From contig CBDUYN010000203.1 in NCBI GenBank assembly GCA_965371445.1, forward strand, positions 1-17,931: a stretch of DNA of 17,931 nt, given 5' to 3'. The notes under the pieces were generated by a model. It saw nothing but the letters and a program-made list of their open reading frames with translations. It had not been told where the DNA came from and did no database searches. Position 1 is the first letter of the stretch. Each line of letters begins with the position of its first letter. Origin of the DNA: DASWIG01 sp965371445. GTDB taxonomy: Bacteria; Acidobacteriota; Thermoanaerobaculia; Multivoradales; J023. The translations under genes were made by a program, and so were the position numbers. Positions 7,592 to 15,419 of the stretch are shown here, one piece after another.

Positions 7592-7689
7592 GGGATCCCC
7601 TTTCGGCGGGCTGGGTGTGAAGCGGGTTTCTGGCCGGACAGCCCGAGCAGCCAGCCCGGTCGTATCTGATTCTCGGTTCGGACAAGATG

Positions 7690-7717
7690 GTTATAGCACG
7701 ATTGAATTCCGAATCGA
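7690..7717 (-). promoter_or_regulatory. Candidate promoter of the nuclease gene
   Basis: On the minus strand TATAAC (7695-7690) matches the -10 consensus at 5 of 6 positions. A poor -35 candidate, TCGATT (7717-7712), lies 16 bp upstream. Transcription would start near 7683, giving a leader of about 90 nt. The -35 match is weak, so the element is tentative. Confidence 0.35.
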
Positions 7718-7784
7718 GAGGGATCCTACGCTCCAGCCACCAGCATCGACCACCCCGTCGACACCCATTCTGGTGACGACGAGC

Positions 7785-7790
7785 TATACT
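7785..7790 (+). promoter_or_regulatory. -10 box of the GH114 gene, implying a leaderless transcript
   Basis: TATACT (5 of 6 to consensus) ends 6 nt before the ATG at 7797, so transcription should begin at or next to the start codon. No Shine-Dalgarno sequence is present in the preceding 20 bases and no convincing -35 is seen at 16-18 bp. This spacing is the hallmark of leaderless promoters in several phyla. Confidence 0.45.
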
Positions 7791-7796
7791 CGTGAC

Positions 7797-8921
7797 ATGG
7801 TTTGTGGATCCTGCGCCCGGAGCGTCGCGATCGTTCTGCTCGCCACCCTGGCCGTCCCCGCGGACGCCCTCGATCCACGCCTCCAGGCGATCAACGACTG
7901 GCTCTATGTCCTGCAGTGGGACACCGGTGTGACGGCCGGCGACGTCGCCGGGGCGTCGTTCGACCTCGCCGTCGTCGACTACTCCCTGGACGGCGGAGAA
8001 AGCGGCGAGCTCACCGCCCAGGAGGTCGCGGCCCTCAGGGGCGGCGGGCAGATCGTCCTCGCCTACCTGTCGATCGGCGAAGCGGAGGACTATCGCTACT
8101 ACTGGGACCCGGCCTGGGCCGATCAGCCGGCGCCCGACCCCGACGCGCCGAGCTGGCTCGGGCCGACCAACCCGGATTGGGCCGGCAACTACAAGGTCCG
8201 CTACTGGGAGGCGGCCTGGCAGGCGATCCTCTTCGGCACCGCGTCGGGACCGTCGAAGTCCTACCTCGACCGGATCGTCGACCAGGGCTTCGACGGCGTC
8301 TACCTCGACATCGTCGACGCTTTTTACTACTGGAGCGAGGTCAACGTCGAGCGCCCGCGCGCCCAGGCGCGCCAGGAGATGGTCACCCTCGTCGGGGCGC
8401 TCGCCTCCTATGCCCGGACGAGTCGCGGCCGAAGCGATTTTCTCGTCGTCCCTCAAAACGCCCTCGACATCGTGTGGGACGAGGACGAGAACGTCGATGC
8501 GGTGGGCCTCGCCTATCTCGCCGCGATCGACGCGGTAGGCGTCGAGGACCTCTTCTACGACGAGACGACGCCGCAACCTCCCGCCGACGTGGGCTACCGC
8601 TCCGCCGCGCTGGCCGAGTACCTGAGCGCTGGCGGCGAGAGCCGGCGCGTCCTGGTGGTCGACTACGTCTGGGACGCGGCGAGCCCGACGGGCGCGGCGA
8701 ACGTCGATCGCTACAACGACTTCGAGGCGGAGACGCTCGCGGCGGGCTACGTGCCCTACGCGGCGGTCCGCGACCGTGACCTCGACGAGATCGTCGTGGT
8801 CGAGGCGGGTGGCGGCTTCGTCGAGGCGCAGCCCAAGCCGGGTGGCGGAGGCGTCGTCTTCGCCGACGGCTTCGAGTCCGGTGACCTGACGGCTTGGTCG
8901 TCCTCGGTGGGCGGTCCGTAG
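7797..8921 (+). CDS. Secreted GH114/TM1410-type glycoside hydrolase
   Basis: The 374-aa product starts at the ATG at 7797; an upstream extension of the frame to 7389 overlaps the divergent nuclease gene and is rejected. Residues 1-23 are a signal peptide (ARSVAIVLLATLAVPADA). The mature part looks like the TM1410/MJ1477 family, related to endo-alpha-1,4-polygalactosaminidases of GH114. It has WLYVLQWD, VVDYSLDGG (D61), AYLSIGEAEDY (89-99), a W..NYKVRYWE segment, GFDGVYLDIVD (D171, D174) and VEDLFYDE (E250). These are the strand ends of the TIM-barrel active site, with D171 and E250 plausible catalytic acids. Likely substrate: a galactosamine-containing extracellular polysaccharide (family inference). 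The last 22 residues, VVFADGFESGDLTAWSSSVG plus two more, form a tail found on many secreted proteins in some phyla and may be a sorting or anchoring signal. The gene converges with vapC and leaves a 39-bp gap. Confidence 0.82.
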   Translation: MVCGSCARSVAIVLLATLAVPADALDPRLQAINDWLYVLQWDTGVTAGDVAGASFDLAVVDYSLDGGESGELTAQEVAALRGGGQIVLAYLSIGEAEDYRYYWDPAWADQPAPDPDAPSWLGPTNPDWAGNYKVRYWEAAWQAILFGTASGPSKSYLDRIVDQGFDGVYLDIVDAFYYWSEVNVERPRAQARQEMVTLVGALASYARTSRGRSDFLVVPQNALDIVWDEDENVDAVGLAYLAAIDAVGVEDLFYDETTPQPPADVGYRSAALAEYLSAGGESRRVLVVDYVWDAASPTGAANVDRYNDFEAETLAAGYVPYAAVRDRDLDEIVVVEAGGGFVEAQPKPGGGGVVFADGFESGDLTAWSSSVGGP

Positions 8922-8960
8922 GTCGGCTCGGCAGCTGAGGCCAGGATCCTCGCGGCGCCC

Positions 8961-9350
8961 TCACCCCTCCCCCGTCACCACCTCCCCCGCCGCCAGCGCC
9001 CGGCGGACGCGCTCGGGATCGTGACGCTCCGGCACGTCGGCAAGCTCGAAGACCGCCCAGCCGTCGACGAAACGGTCCCCGAGGTTCAGGGGATAGCGGA
9101 GCCGCGCCTGGGCGGCGAGCCGTGCCTGCTCGGTGTCCGGAGGAACGAAACGGATGCCGCTCGTGAGAACCTCCTCCTCGAGCTCGTCCGCGAGCTGCGG
9201 TTGTCGGTCCCTCAGCCGGATCAGCGTCTCCGCGAGATTGACCGTGCTCGTCCGCAGGTCCGCGGCGTGGGTGTTGAGCTGCTCAGCGGCCCAGGCGGCC
9301 TGCGGCTCGGCGAAGAAGACGGCCAGGAGGACGGAAGCATCGACGACCAC
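8961..9350 (-). CDS. vapC: PIN-domain VapC-like toxin
   Basis: Starting at a GTG (9348-9350) the product is 129 aa. It opens with VVDASVLLAVF (D4), has NLAETL (E41) and then LNLGDR (D92): three of the acidic residues that hold the metal in PIN-domain ribonucleases. VapC toxins cleave tRNA or rRNA and are neutralised by VapB. After D92 the sequence (FVDGWAVFELADVPERHDPE) does not follow the usual A..A...G.PVLTAD pattern, so the fourth acidic site is not recognisable. The toxin may therefore be divergent or weakened. The GTG lies 4 nt after the vapB stop and lacks a clear RBS, implying translational coupling. The upstream open frame to 9767 overlaps vapB and is not used. Confidence 0.75.
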   Translation of the reverse strand: MVVDASVLLAVFFAEPQAAWAAEQLNTHAADLRTSTVNLAETLIRLRDRQPQLADELEEEVLTSGIRFVPPDTEQARLAAQARLRYPLNLGDRFVDGWAVFELADVPERHDPERVRRALAAGEVVTGEG

Positions 9351-9354
9351 GGTC

Positions 9355-9594
9355 TCAGTCCCACAGGTCGTCGTCGCTTTGGAAACGAGGATGCGGGTTG
9401 ACCGCGGAGCGAAGCGCCCGTCCCGTCCACTGCCGAAAATCCGGACGGGTCCGCCGGGCGCGCTTGAGCCGCTCGACGCCTTCTCGAATCGCGATCCGGA
9501 CGGCTTGCGACTTCGTCGGGATCTCGCGGAGCTCCATGAAGCTCTCCAAGTCCTTGACGAAAGCCGGCTGCAGGTGGATGTTGAGCTGGGCCAT
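9355..9594 (-). CDS. vapB: VapB-like antitoxin
   Basis: The 79-aa protein begins at the ATG at 9592-9594 with TCGGAGGA about 6 nt upstream. MAQLNIHLQPAFVKDLESFM is a short beta strand followed by a helix, and IPTKSQAVRIAIREGVERLK forms the second helix of a ribbon-helix-helix fold. The C-terminal half (residues about 48-79, ending FQSDDDLWD) is the expected flexible toxin-binding tail, with acidic and aromatic residues. It sits directly upstream of the PIN-domain gene, the usual antitoxin-first order. VapB proteins dimerise, bind the operon promoter and repress it together with VapC. The palindrome at 9635-9650 is the obvious candidate operator. Specific family assignment within RHH antitoxins is uncertain. 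Confidence 0.75.
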   Translation of the reverse strand: MAQLNIHLQPAFVKDLESFMELREIPTKSQAVRIAIREGVERLKRARRTRPDFRQWTGRALRSAVNPHPRFQSDDDLWD

Positions 9595-9617
9595 CGTCGT
9601 CCTCCGAATGTACAGAG

Positions 9618-9650
9618 CCTATACAGAAGCCTTGCCCACGTCCACGTGGG
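9618..9650 (-). promoter_or_regulatory. vapBC promoter region with palindromic operator candidate
   Basis: CCCACGT (9635-9641) and ACGTGGG (9644-9650) form a perfect 7-bp inverted repeat with a 2-bp centre, 41 bp upstream of the vapB ATG. On the minus strand a -10-like TATAGG lies at 9623-9618, which would place the -35 position inside the palindrome. Also visible is the direct repeat TCTGTA, once on each side of the GGC that follows the -10. Position and symmetry fit autorepression by a VapB dimer. The -10 match is only 4 of 6. Confidence 0.45.
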
Positions 9651-9784
9651 TGAGCCTTCCCGGGCTCTTGGAGACTCGCCGACACCGCGAGCTCGAAGAC
9701 CGAATCCCGGCGTCCTCTGTCGCGTAGAGCCTCCTGTCCTCGCCGGAAATGGCCCCTGCCCGGGCACCCTGGCGGGAGCTTTAC

Positions 9785-9797
9785 GGGTAGACTACCC
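9785..9797 (+). promoter_or_regulatory. Palindrome GGGTAG-A-CTACCC upstream of the ATPase gene
   Basis: A perfect 6-bp inverted repeat with a 1-bp centre ends 34 bp before the ATG at 9832. It contains TAGACT (9788-9793), which fits the TANNNT form of a -10 box, so it could be an operator overlapping the promoter. No convincing -35 is seen at the right distance. Confidence 0.4.
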
Positions 9798-9831
9798 AGG
9801 TACCCACCTCCAAGAACGCGGACGGGAAACG

Positions 9832-12800
9832 ATGAGCACCCAAGACGTGACCACGGATCAAGAACCAGCCCCCCAGCAAGAATCGATCTCCCAGGGCACC
9901 TACGAGATCCTGCGCGGCCGCCTGAACGAGCACTCGAAGACGCTGCGCCAGCGCGCCGACGCCCTGAACGCGAAGCGCCTCGAGGTCTTCGGCGGCACCG
10001 AGACCACCGTCGTCGGCAACGAGCGCATCCGGACCGAGAACAACTGCGTGCCGAGAGACGTCATCTCCGTCGGCCACTACCTCCTCTTCGGCTACAACGT
10101 CTTCCTGGGTTTGAAGACCGAGACCCACGTCCAGGACGTCCTCTCGCTCCACACCATCGAGGAAAAGGACGGCAGCTTCGAGATCGAGGCGCTCTCGCCG
10201 GGCTCTTCCGACAACTTCCTCTCCCACCCCGACTTCCTCCGGGACTTCGAGGAGCTCTACAAGTACTACAAGGAGACGCGCCTGCTCCAGCTGCGCAGGA
10301 TCGAGGGCAAGGTCCTCGCGGTCTTCCAGACCGGTGAGAAAATCTCCGACATCCGGGTCTTCCGCTGGGCCGTCGACCCGTTGGGCAAGGTCGTCTACAT
10401 CGACAACCGCGGCGAGCGCGACCACGTGTTTCCGGTGTCGCACGACTTCGAGTGGACGCCGACGACGCGCGAGAGCTACGTCCTCGGCCGCCACCCCCAC
10501 GTCTCGATCTTGGACGAGGTCTTCGTCGAGACCGTGGGGGGCGATTTGACCGTCAAGGTCGAGGACAACACCGAGGACGGCCAGGGCATCTACCGCGAGG
10601 ACGTCGACGACGCCCACCAGAGCCTCGACGACGCCCAGATCCACTACGCCAAGGTCGGCTCGCTCATCCTGATCAAGGTCCTCCCCTACACGGAGGAGGT
10701 GTGGCGCTACCTCGTCTTCAACACCCGCAACCAGCAGGTCGACCGCATCGACGCCATCGGCCAGGCCTGCGTCCAGCTGCCCGAGGACCACGGCATCATC
10801 TTCCCCGGCGGCTTCTACCTCCAGAGCGGCGAGACGAAGACTTTTGAGGGCGACGTCGACGACATGGAGTTCATGCGGGTGATCCGTTCGCCCAACGGCG
10901 AGGACGTCCTCTACGTCTTCCACGAGCGCGCCGAGGGGCGCTCGATCCTGCTCTCCTACAACTTGATCCGCAAGGAGGTCGCCACACCGATCCACTGCCA
11001 CGGCTACAGCCGCTTCGACGATGGCCGCCTCGTCGTCTTCCGCGCCACCGACGAGTCGACCCGCGTCCACCCGATGCGGATCTGGCAGACGCCCTTCGTC
11101 TCCGACGAGCACGCCGCCAAGGCGCCCACCACCGGCAGCTTCCTCGAGAAAGTCGGCAACGCGGACCTCGTTCGCGGAATCTCCGACTCCTACTCGATCT
11201 GCCGCATGGTCGAGGACCAGGAGCCGAGCTCCCAGGTCTACGAGGAGCTGATCGCCGCGACCGTGCGCGCCTCCGACGCCTACTACTGGCTCGACGAAGC
11301 CGACGTCGGCGACCTCCTGGCGCCCTTGAAGGAGGTCCGCGCGGCGGCCGACCTGATCGTCGGCGAGTTCGAAAAAGTCCAGACGATCAAGCGTCAGGCC
11401 AAGGAGGCCGTCGAGGAGGCGACGACGGCCCTCGAAGAGCTCTTCAACCGGATCCGCACCGAGGAGCTCCGCACCATCGAGCAATTCGTCGGCGCGCTCG
11501 CCGAGCTGCGCAACCAGCGGGGCCGACTCGTCGGGATGCGCGAGATGCGCTACGTCGACCTGGAGGCGCTCGCCGGCCTCGCGGAGCGCATCGTCGAGCA
11601 GTTCGACGCCCTTTCGCAACGCACCGTCACCTTCCTCCTCGGCGACGAGGCGCTCGGCCCCTACCAGCAGCTGATCGCCGAGCTGGTCGAAGCGGCCGAG
11701 GCGATCGAGAAGACCACCGAAGCCGAGCCGATCGGCGAGAAGCTCGGCGAGATTGGCTCGGGTCTGGAGCTTCTGATCGAGATCCTCGGCACGCTCAAGA
11801 TCGACGACCCGACCGTACGCACCCAGATCCTGGAGCGCATCTCCGAGGTCATGGGGACGCTGAACCGCGCCCGTGCCGTCCTCGAAGCGAAGCGCAAGGA
11901 GATCGCCACGAGCGAAGGCGTCGCCGAGTTCGGAGCCCAGTTCAACCTCTTCAGCCAGAGCGTCTCGGGAGCGCTGGGCCTCGCCGACTCGCCGGAGAAA
12001 TGCGACGAGCAGCTCTCGAAGCTCATGCTGCAATTGGAGGACCTCGAGGGACGCTTCGGCGAGCTCGACCAGTTCCTGGAGCAGCTCGCCACCAAGCGCG
12101 AGGAGGTCTACGAGGCCTTTTCGTCGAAGAAACAGAGGCTCCAGGACGCGCGCCAGCGCCGCGCCCGGCGCATGATGCAGGCCGCGGAGCGCATCCTGGA
12201 CGGCATCAAGCGGCGCGCCGCGAGCTTCAAGTCGACCGACGAGCTCAACACCTACTACGTCTCCGACGCCATGGTCTCGAAGGTGCGCGACATCTCGGGC
12301 GAGCTGCGCCAGCTCGGCGACAGCGTCAAGGCCGACGAGCTCGATTCGCGCCTCAAGGCGTCCAAAGAGGACGCGGCACGGACGCTGCGTGACCGCGAGG
12401 AGATCTTCGAGGGCGGCGCCGACGTCTTGAAGCTCGGACGCCACCGCTTCAGCGTCAACACCCAGCCGTTTGACCTCACCATGGTGCCCTGGAAAGTCGG
12501 TATGGCCTTCCACCTCTCCGGCACCGACTTCCACGAGGCGGTCGACGACGAGGGCTTCGAGGCGACGCGGGAGTACTGGGACCAGCTCCTGGTCTCGGAG
12601 ACCGACGAGGTCTACCGGGCCGAGTACCTGGCGGCTTCGATGCTCTTCGACGCCGAGGAGGGCCGCGGCGGCCTCGACGTCGCGACGCTTCTGGCGGCGG
12701 CGCAAGACGAGGACGGTATGGTCGACCTGGTACGCCGCTACGCCGCCGAGCGCTATGAAGAGGGCTACGAACGAGGTCTCCACGACCACGACGCGGCGGC

Positions 12801-15408
12801 GATCCTGCGCGGCCTTCTGCCGCTTTACGCCAAGGCGGACCTGCTGCGCTTCGCGCCGCGGCCGAGGGCTCTGGCCGCCGCTTTTTGGGCGTTTTACAAC
12901 GACCACATGTCGCGCGCCGTCTGGGAGCGCCGTTCCCAGAGCCTCGGACGGTTGCGCGAGGCTTTCGTCCACACCCCGGCGATCAGCGAGCTGACCGAGG
13001 AGCTCGGCGAGACGATCCGCGGCTTTTTCGCGGAGCTCGGGATCGAGGTCCACCCGAGCGAGGCCCACCTCTCGGGCGCCTACCTCTTCGAGGAGCTGGC
13101 GCGCTCGCCGGTGAGCTTCCTCACCTCGGGCGACGCGATGCGCCTGCGCGACGCTTTCGTCCGCCACCTCGAGCGCTCCCAGACTTATCGGGCGCTCGCC
13201 GAGGACCTACAAGAGCTCAAGGACAACTTGCGCCAGCGTTACCTCCTCGCCACGGCCTGGCTCGAGGCCTTTATCAAAGGAAGTGACGACGAGGCGATCA
13301 AGGGCGCGGTCCCCTGCCTCGCGGAGGCCGTGGTCCTGCTGCTGACCGAGCGGGAGCTCGACCGGACGACCTCCGACGTCGCCTCGACGGCCGTCGTCGA
13401 GGGCCTCCTGGGCCAGCATCCACGGGTCCGGGAGCGCCAGATGTCGCTGCGCCTCGACGAGTTCCTGGCGCGTCTGAACGCCTTCAAGCACGATCGGGTG
13501 CAGGGCTTTCGCGCCTACCAGGCGTTGCGCCACAAGATCCTCGAAGACGAGCGCCACCGCCTGCGTCTCTCGGAGTACATGGCGAAGGTGATGAGCGCTT
13601 TTGTGCGCAACCGCCTGATCAACGAGGTCTACCTGCCGTTAATCGGCGACAACCTGGCGAAGCAGATGGGCTCGCTCGGCGAATCGAAGCGCACCGACCA
13701 GATGGGTCTCCTGCTTCTGATCTCGCCGCCGGGTTACGGTAAGACGACGTTGATGGAGTACATCGCCAACCGCCTGGGCCTCGTCTTCGTCAAGGTCAAC
13801 GGTCCGGCGCTCGGACATGCGGTGACCTCGGTCGATCCCGCCGAGGCGCCGAATGCGACGGCGCGCCAGGAGGTGGAAAAAATCAACTTCGCCCTCGAGA
13901 TGGGAAACAACGTCCTGCTCTACCTCGACGACATCCAGCACACCCATTCCGAGCTGCTGCAGAAGTTCATCTCGCTCTGCGACGCCCAGCGCCGCATCGA
14001 GGGTATCTGGAAAGGCCAGACGTCGACCTATGACCTGCGGGGAAAACGTTTCGCCATCTGTATGGCCGGCAACCCCTATACGGAGTCTGGCGAGAAGTTC
14101 CGGATTCCGGACATGCTTGCCAACCGCGCCGACACTTACAACCTGGGTGACATCTTGGAGGGCAAGGACGACGTTTTCGCCCTCTCCTACCTGGAGAACT
14201 CGTTGACCTCGAACCCGGTCCTGGCGCCGCTTTCGACCCGCGATCCCAAGGACTTCCACCTCTTGGTGCGGATGGCCCAGGGCGAGGAGATCCAGGCCGA
14301 CCAGCTCTCCTACGGCTATTCGCAGGTGGAGCTCGAGGAGATGCTCGGGGTGATCCGGAAGCTTCTGCGAATCCAGCAAGTGGTGCTTTCGATCAACCTG
14401 CAATACATCGAGTCGGCCGCGCAGGACGACGCGTTTCGCACCGAGCCGCGCTTCCAGCTCCAGGGGAGCTACCGCAACATGAACAAGATGGCGGAAAAGG
14501 TCGCGGCGGTGATGAACGACAAGGAGCTCGAAGCCTTGATCGACAACCACTACGTCGGCGAGGCACAGACGCTGACGACGGGTGCCGAGCACAACCTCCT
14601 AAAGCTCGCCGAGCTGCGGGGCACGATGACCGAGGAGCAGGCGAAGCGCTGGGACGAGATCAAGCGCGGCTTCGCACGCAAGCAGACCATAGGCGGCGCG
14701 GAGGACGACCCGGCAGTGCGGGTCATCGGTCAGCTGGCCATGCTTTCCGACCGCCTCCAGGACATCGGCCGCGCCGTCGAGACGGCGGCGACGTCGGTCC
14801 CGGCGAAGGGCGCCGGTGACGGTGGCCTCGGCGAGGCCCTGGGTCCTTACCTGGAGAAGCTCCAGGGGAACCTGTCGGCGCTCCGGGAGTCGTCCTCGGG
14901 CAACGGAGAGGGAGCGGCGGAAGCGCTGGTCAAGGGGATCTCGGCGGGAATCGACAAGCTTGCGAAGCACATGAGCCAGCTCACGAAGACGGTGGCGACG
15001 CAGGCCGCTGCCCAGGCCAAGGCGGCGGTCCCGCCTCCGGCCGCCGAGACGCCGCCCCCGCAGGCATCGGCCGCACCAGCACCCTCGACGGATTTTTCGT
15101 CCTACCTCGACAAGCTCTCCGACACGATGAAGGCCCTCGCCGAGGCGCCGCGCGGCACCGAGGTCATTCAGACGCTCGATCCGGGGGTCTACGACGTCCT
15201 GGAGGAGATGTACGAGAAGGTAGGGAACCAGCTCCTGCCTCTCGTGCAGGGCATCGGACGGCGCGTCAAGGCGACGGAGCTCGCCCAGGATCGCGGGCTT
15301 TCCGATCAGCTCGACCGGACGCTAAAAAGCCTCGACATCATGAAGGACCTGCTGTCGTCGCTGCGCAAGATCGACACGCGTCGGCTGGTAGGGGCGTCGA
15401 AGGAGTAG
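9832..15408 (+). CDS. Large AAA ATPase, DUF3686 / 'DNA repair ATPase' family
   Basis: The start chosen is the ATG at 9832 (weak GGGAAA upstream), giving 1858 aa; the frame is open further upstream but only antisense to vapBC. Residues about 20-480 resemble the DUF3686 region that precedes the ATPase in this family, and long charged helices, likely coiled coils, occupy about 490-860. A central helical part follows to about 1280. The AAA domain has Walker A PPGYGKTT (K1304), Walker B VLLYLDDIQ (D1366, D1367), sensor-1 AGNP (N1414) and a probable arginine finger in LANRAD (R1432). After about 1720 an Ala/Pro linker leads to a helical tail. No signal peptide or membrane helix is seen, so it is cytoplasmic. 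The 'DNA repair' name is inherited from annotation; I know no demonstrated activity. It is followed 11 nt later by tdh, whose RBS overlaps its stop codon. Confidence 0.85.
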   Translation: MSTQDVTTDQEPAPQQESISQGTYEILRGRLNEHSKTLRQRADALNAKRLEVFGGTETTVVGNERIRTENNCVPRDVISVGHYLLFGYNVFLGLKTETHVQDVLSLHTIEEKDGSFEIEALSPGSSDNFLSHPDFLRDFEELYKYYKETRLLQLRRIEGKVLAVFQTGEKISDIRVFRWAVDPLGKVVYIDNRGERDHVFPVSHDFEWTPTTRESYVLGRHPHVSILDEVFVETVGGDLTVKVEDNTEDGQGIYREDVDDAHQSLDDAQIHYAKVGSLILIKVLPYTEEVWRYLVFNTRNQQVDRIDAIGQACVQLPEDHGIIFPGGFYLQSGETKTFEGDVDDMEFMRVIRSPNGEDVLYVFHERAEGRSILLSYNLIRKEVATPIHCHGYSRFDDGRLVVFRATDESTRVHPMRIWQTPFVSDEHAAKAPTTGSFLEKVGNADLVRGISDSYSICRMVEDQEPSSQVYEELIAATVRASDAYYWLDEADVGDLLAPLKEVRAAADLIVGEFEKVQTIKRQAKEAVEEATTALEELFNRIRTEELRTIEQFVGALAELRNQRGRLVGMREMRYVDLEALAGLAERIVEQFDALSQRTVTFLLGDEALGPYQQLIAELVEAAEAIEKTTEAEPIGEKLGEIGSGLELLIEILGTLKIDDPTVRTQILERISEVMGTLNRARAVLEAKRKEIATSEGVAEFGAQFNLFSQSVSGALGLADSPEKCDEQLSKLMLQLEDLEGRFGELDQFLEQLATKREEVYEAFSSKKQRLQDARQRRARRMMQAAERILDGIKRRAASFKSTDELNTYYVSDAMVSKVRDISGELRQLGDSVKADELDSRLKASKEDAARTLRDREEIFEGGADVLKLGRHRFSVNTQPFDLTMVPWKVGMAFHLSGTDFHEAVDDEGFEATREYWDQLLVSETDEVYRAEYLAASMLFDAEEGRGGLDVATLLAAAQDEDGMVDLVRRYAAERYEEGYERGLHDHDAAAILRGLLPLYAKADLLRFAPRPRALAAAFWAFYNDHMSRAVWERRSQSLGRLREAFVHTPAISELTEELGETIRGFFAELGIEVHPSEAHLSGAYLFEELARSPVSFLTSGDAMRLRDAFVRHLERSQTYRALAEDLQELKDNLRQRYLLATAWLEAFIKGSDDEAIKGAVPCLAEAVVLLLTERELDRTTSDVASTAVVEGLLGQHPRVRERQMSLRLDEFLARLNAFKHDRVQGFRAYQALRHKILEDERHRLRLSEYMAKVMSAFVRNRLINEVYLPLIGDNLAKQMGSLGESKRTDQMGLLLLISPPGYGKTTLMEYIANRLGLVFVKVNGPALGHAVTSVDPAEAPNATARQEVEKINFALEMGNNVLLYLDDIQHTHSELLQKFISLCDAQRRIEGIWKGQTSTYDLRGKRFAICMAGNPYTESGEKFRIPDMLANRADTYNLGDILEGKDDVFALSYLENSLTSNPVLAPLSTRDPKDFHLLVRMAQGEEIQADQLSYGYSQVELEEMLGVIRKLLRIQQVVLSINLQYIESAAQDDAFRTEPRFQLQGSYRNMNKMAEKVAAVMNDKELEALIDNHYVGEAQTLTTGAEHNLLKLAELRGTMTEEQAKRWDEIKRGFARKQTIGGAEDDPAVRVIGQLAMLSDRLQDIGRAVETAATSVPAKGAGDGGLGEALGPYLEKLQGNLSALRESSSGNGEGAAEALVKGISAGIDKLAKHMSQLTKTVATQAAAQAKAAVPPPAAETPPPQASAAPAPSTDFSSYLDKLSDTMKALAEAPRGTEVIQTLDPGVYDVLEEMYEKVGNQLLPLVQGIGRRVKATELAQDRGLSDQLDRTLKSLDIMKDLLSSLRKIDTRRLVGASKE

Positions 15409-15419
15409 GAGCAGAGACC

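Noticed and set aside
7389..7796. Upstream extension of the GH114 frame
   Set aside because: It overlaps the 5' end of the divergent nuclease gene, and it would bury the signal peptide that begins at 7797.
8980..9005. CCGCCG...CGGCGG inverted repeat near the vapC 3' end
   Set aside because: It lies within coding sequence, has no T-run and is easily produced by GC-rich codons; not called as a terminator.
9133..9831. Upstream extension of the ATPase frame by 233 codons
   Set aside because: This part is antisense to vapBC and its intergenic region, lacks an RBS and would erase the vapBC promoter; the ATG at 9832 fits better.
9781..13167. 1128-codon open frame on the minus strand
   Set aside because: Antisense to the AAA ATPase. 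The translation is Leu/Val/Asp/Glu-rich without domain features, a GC-bias artefact of the real gene's codon use.
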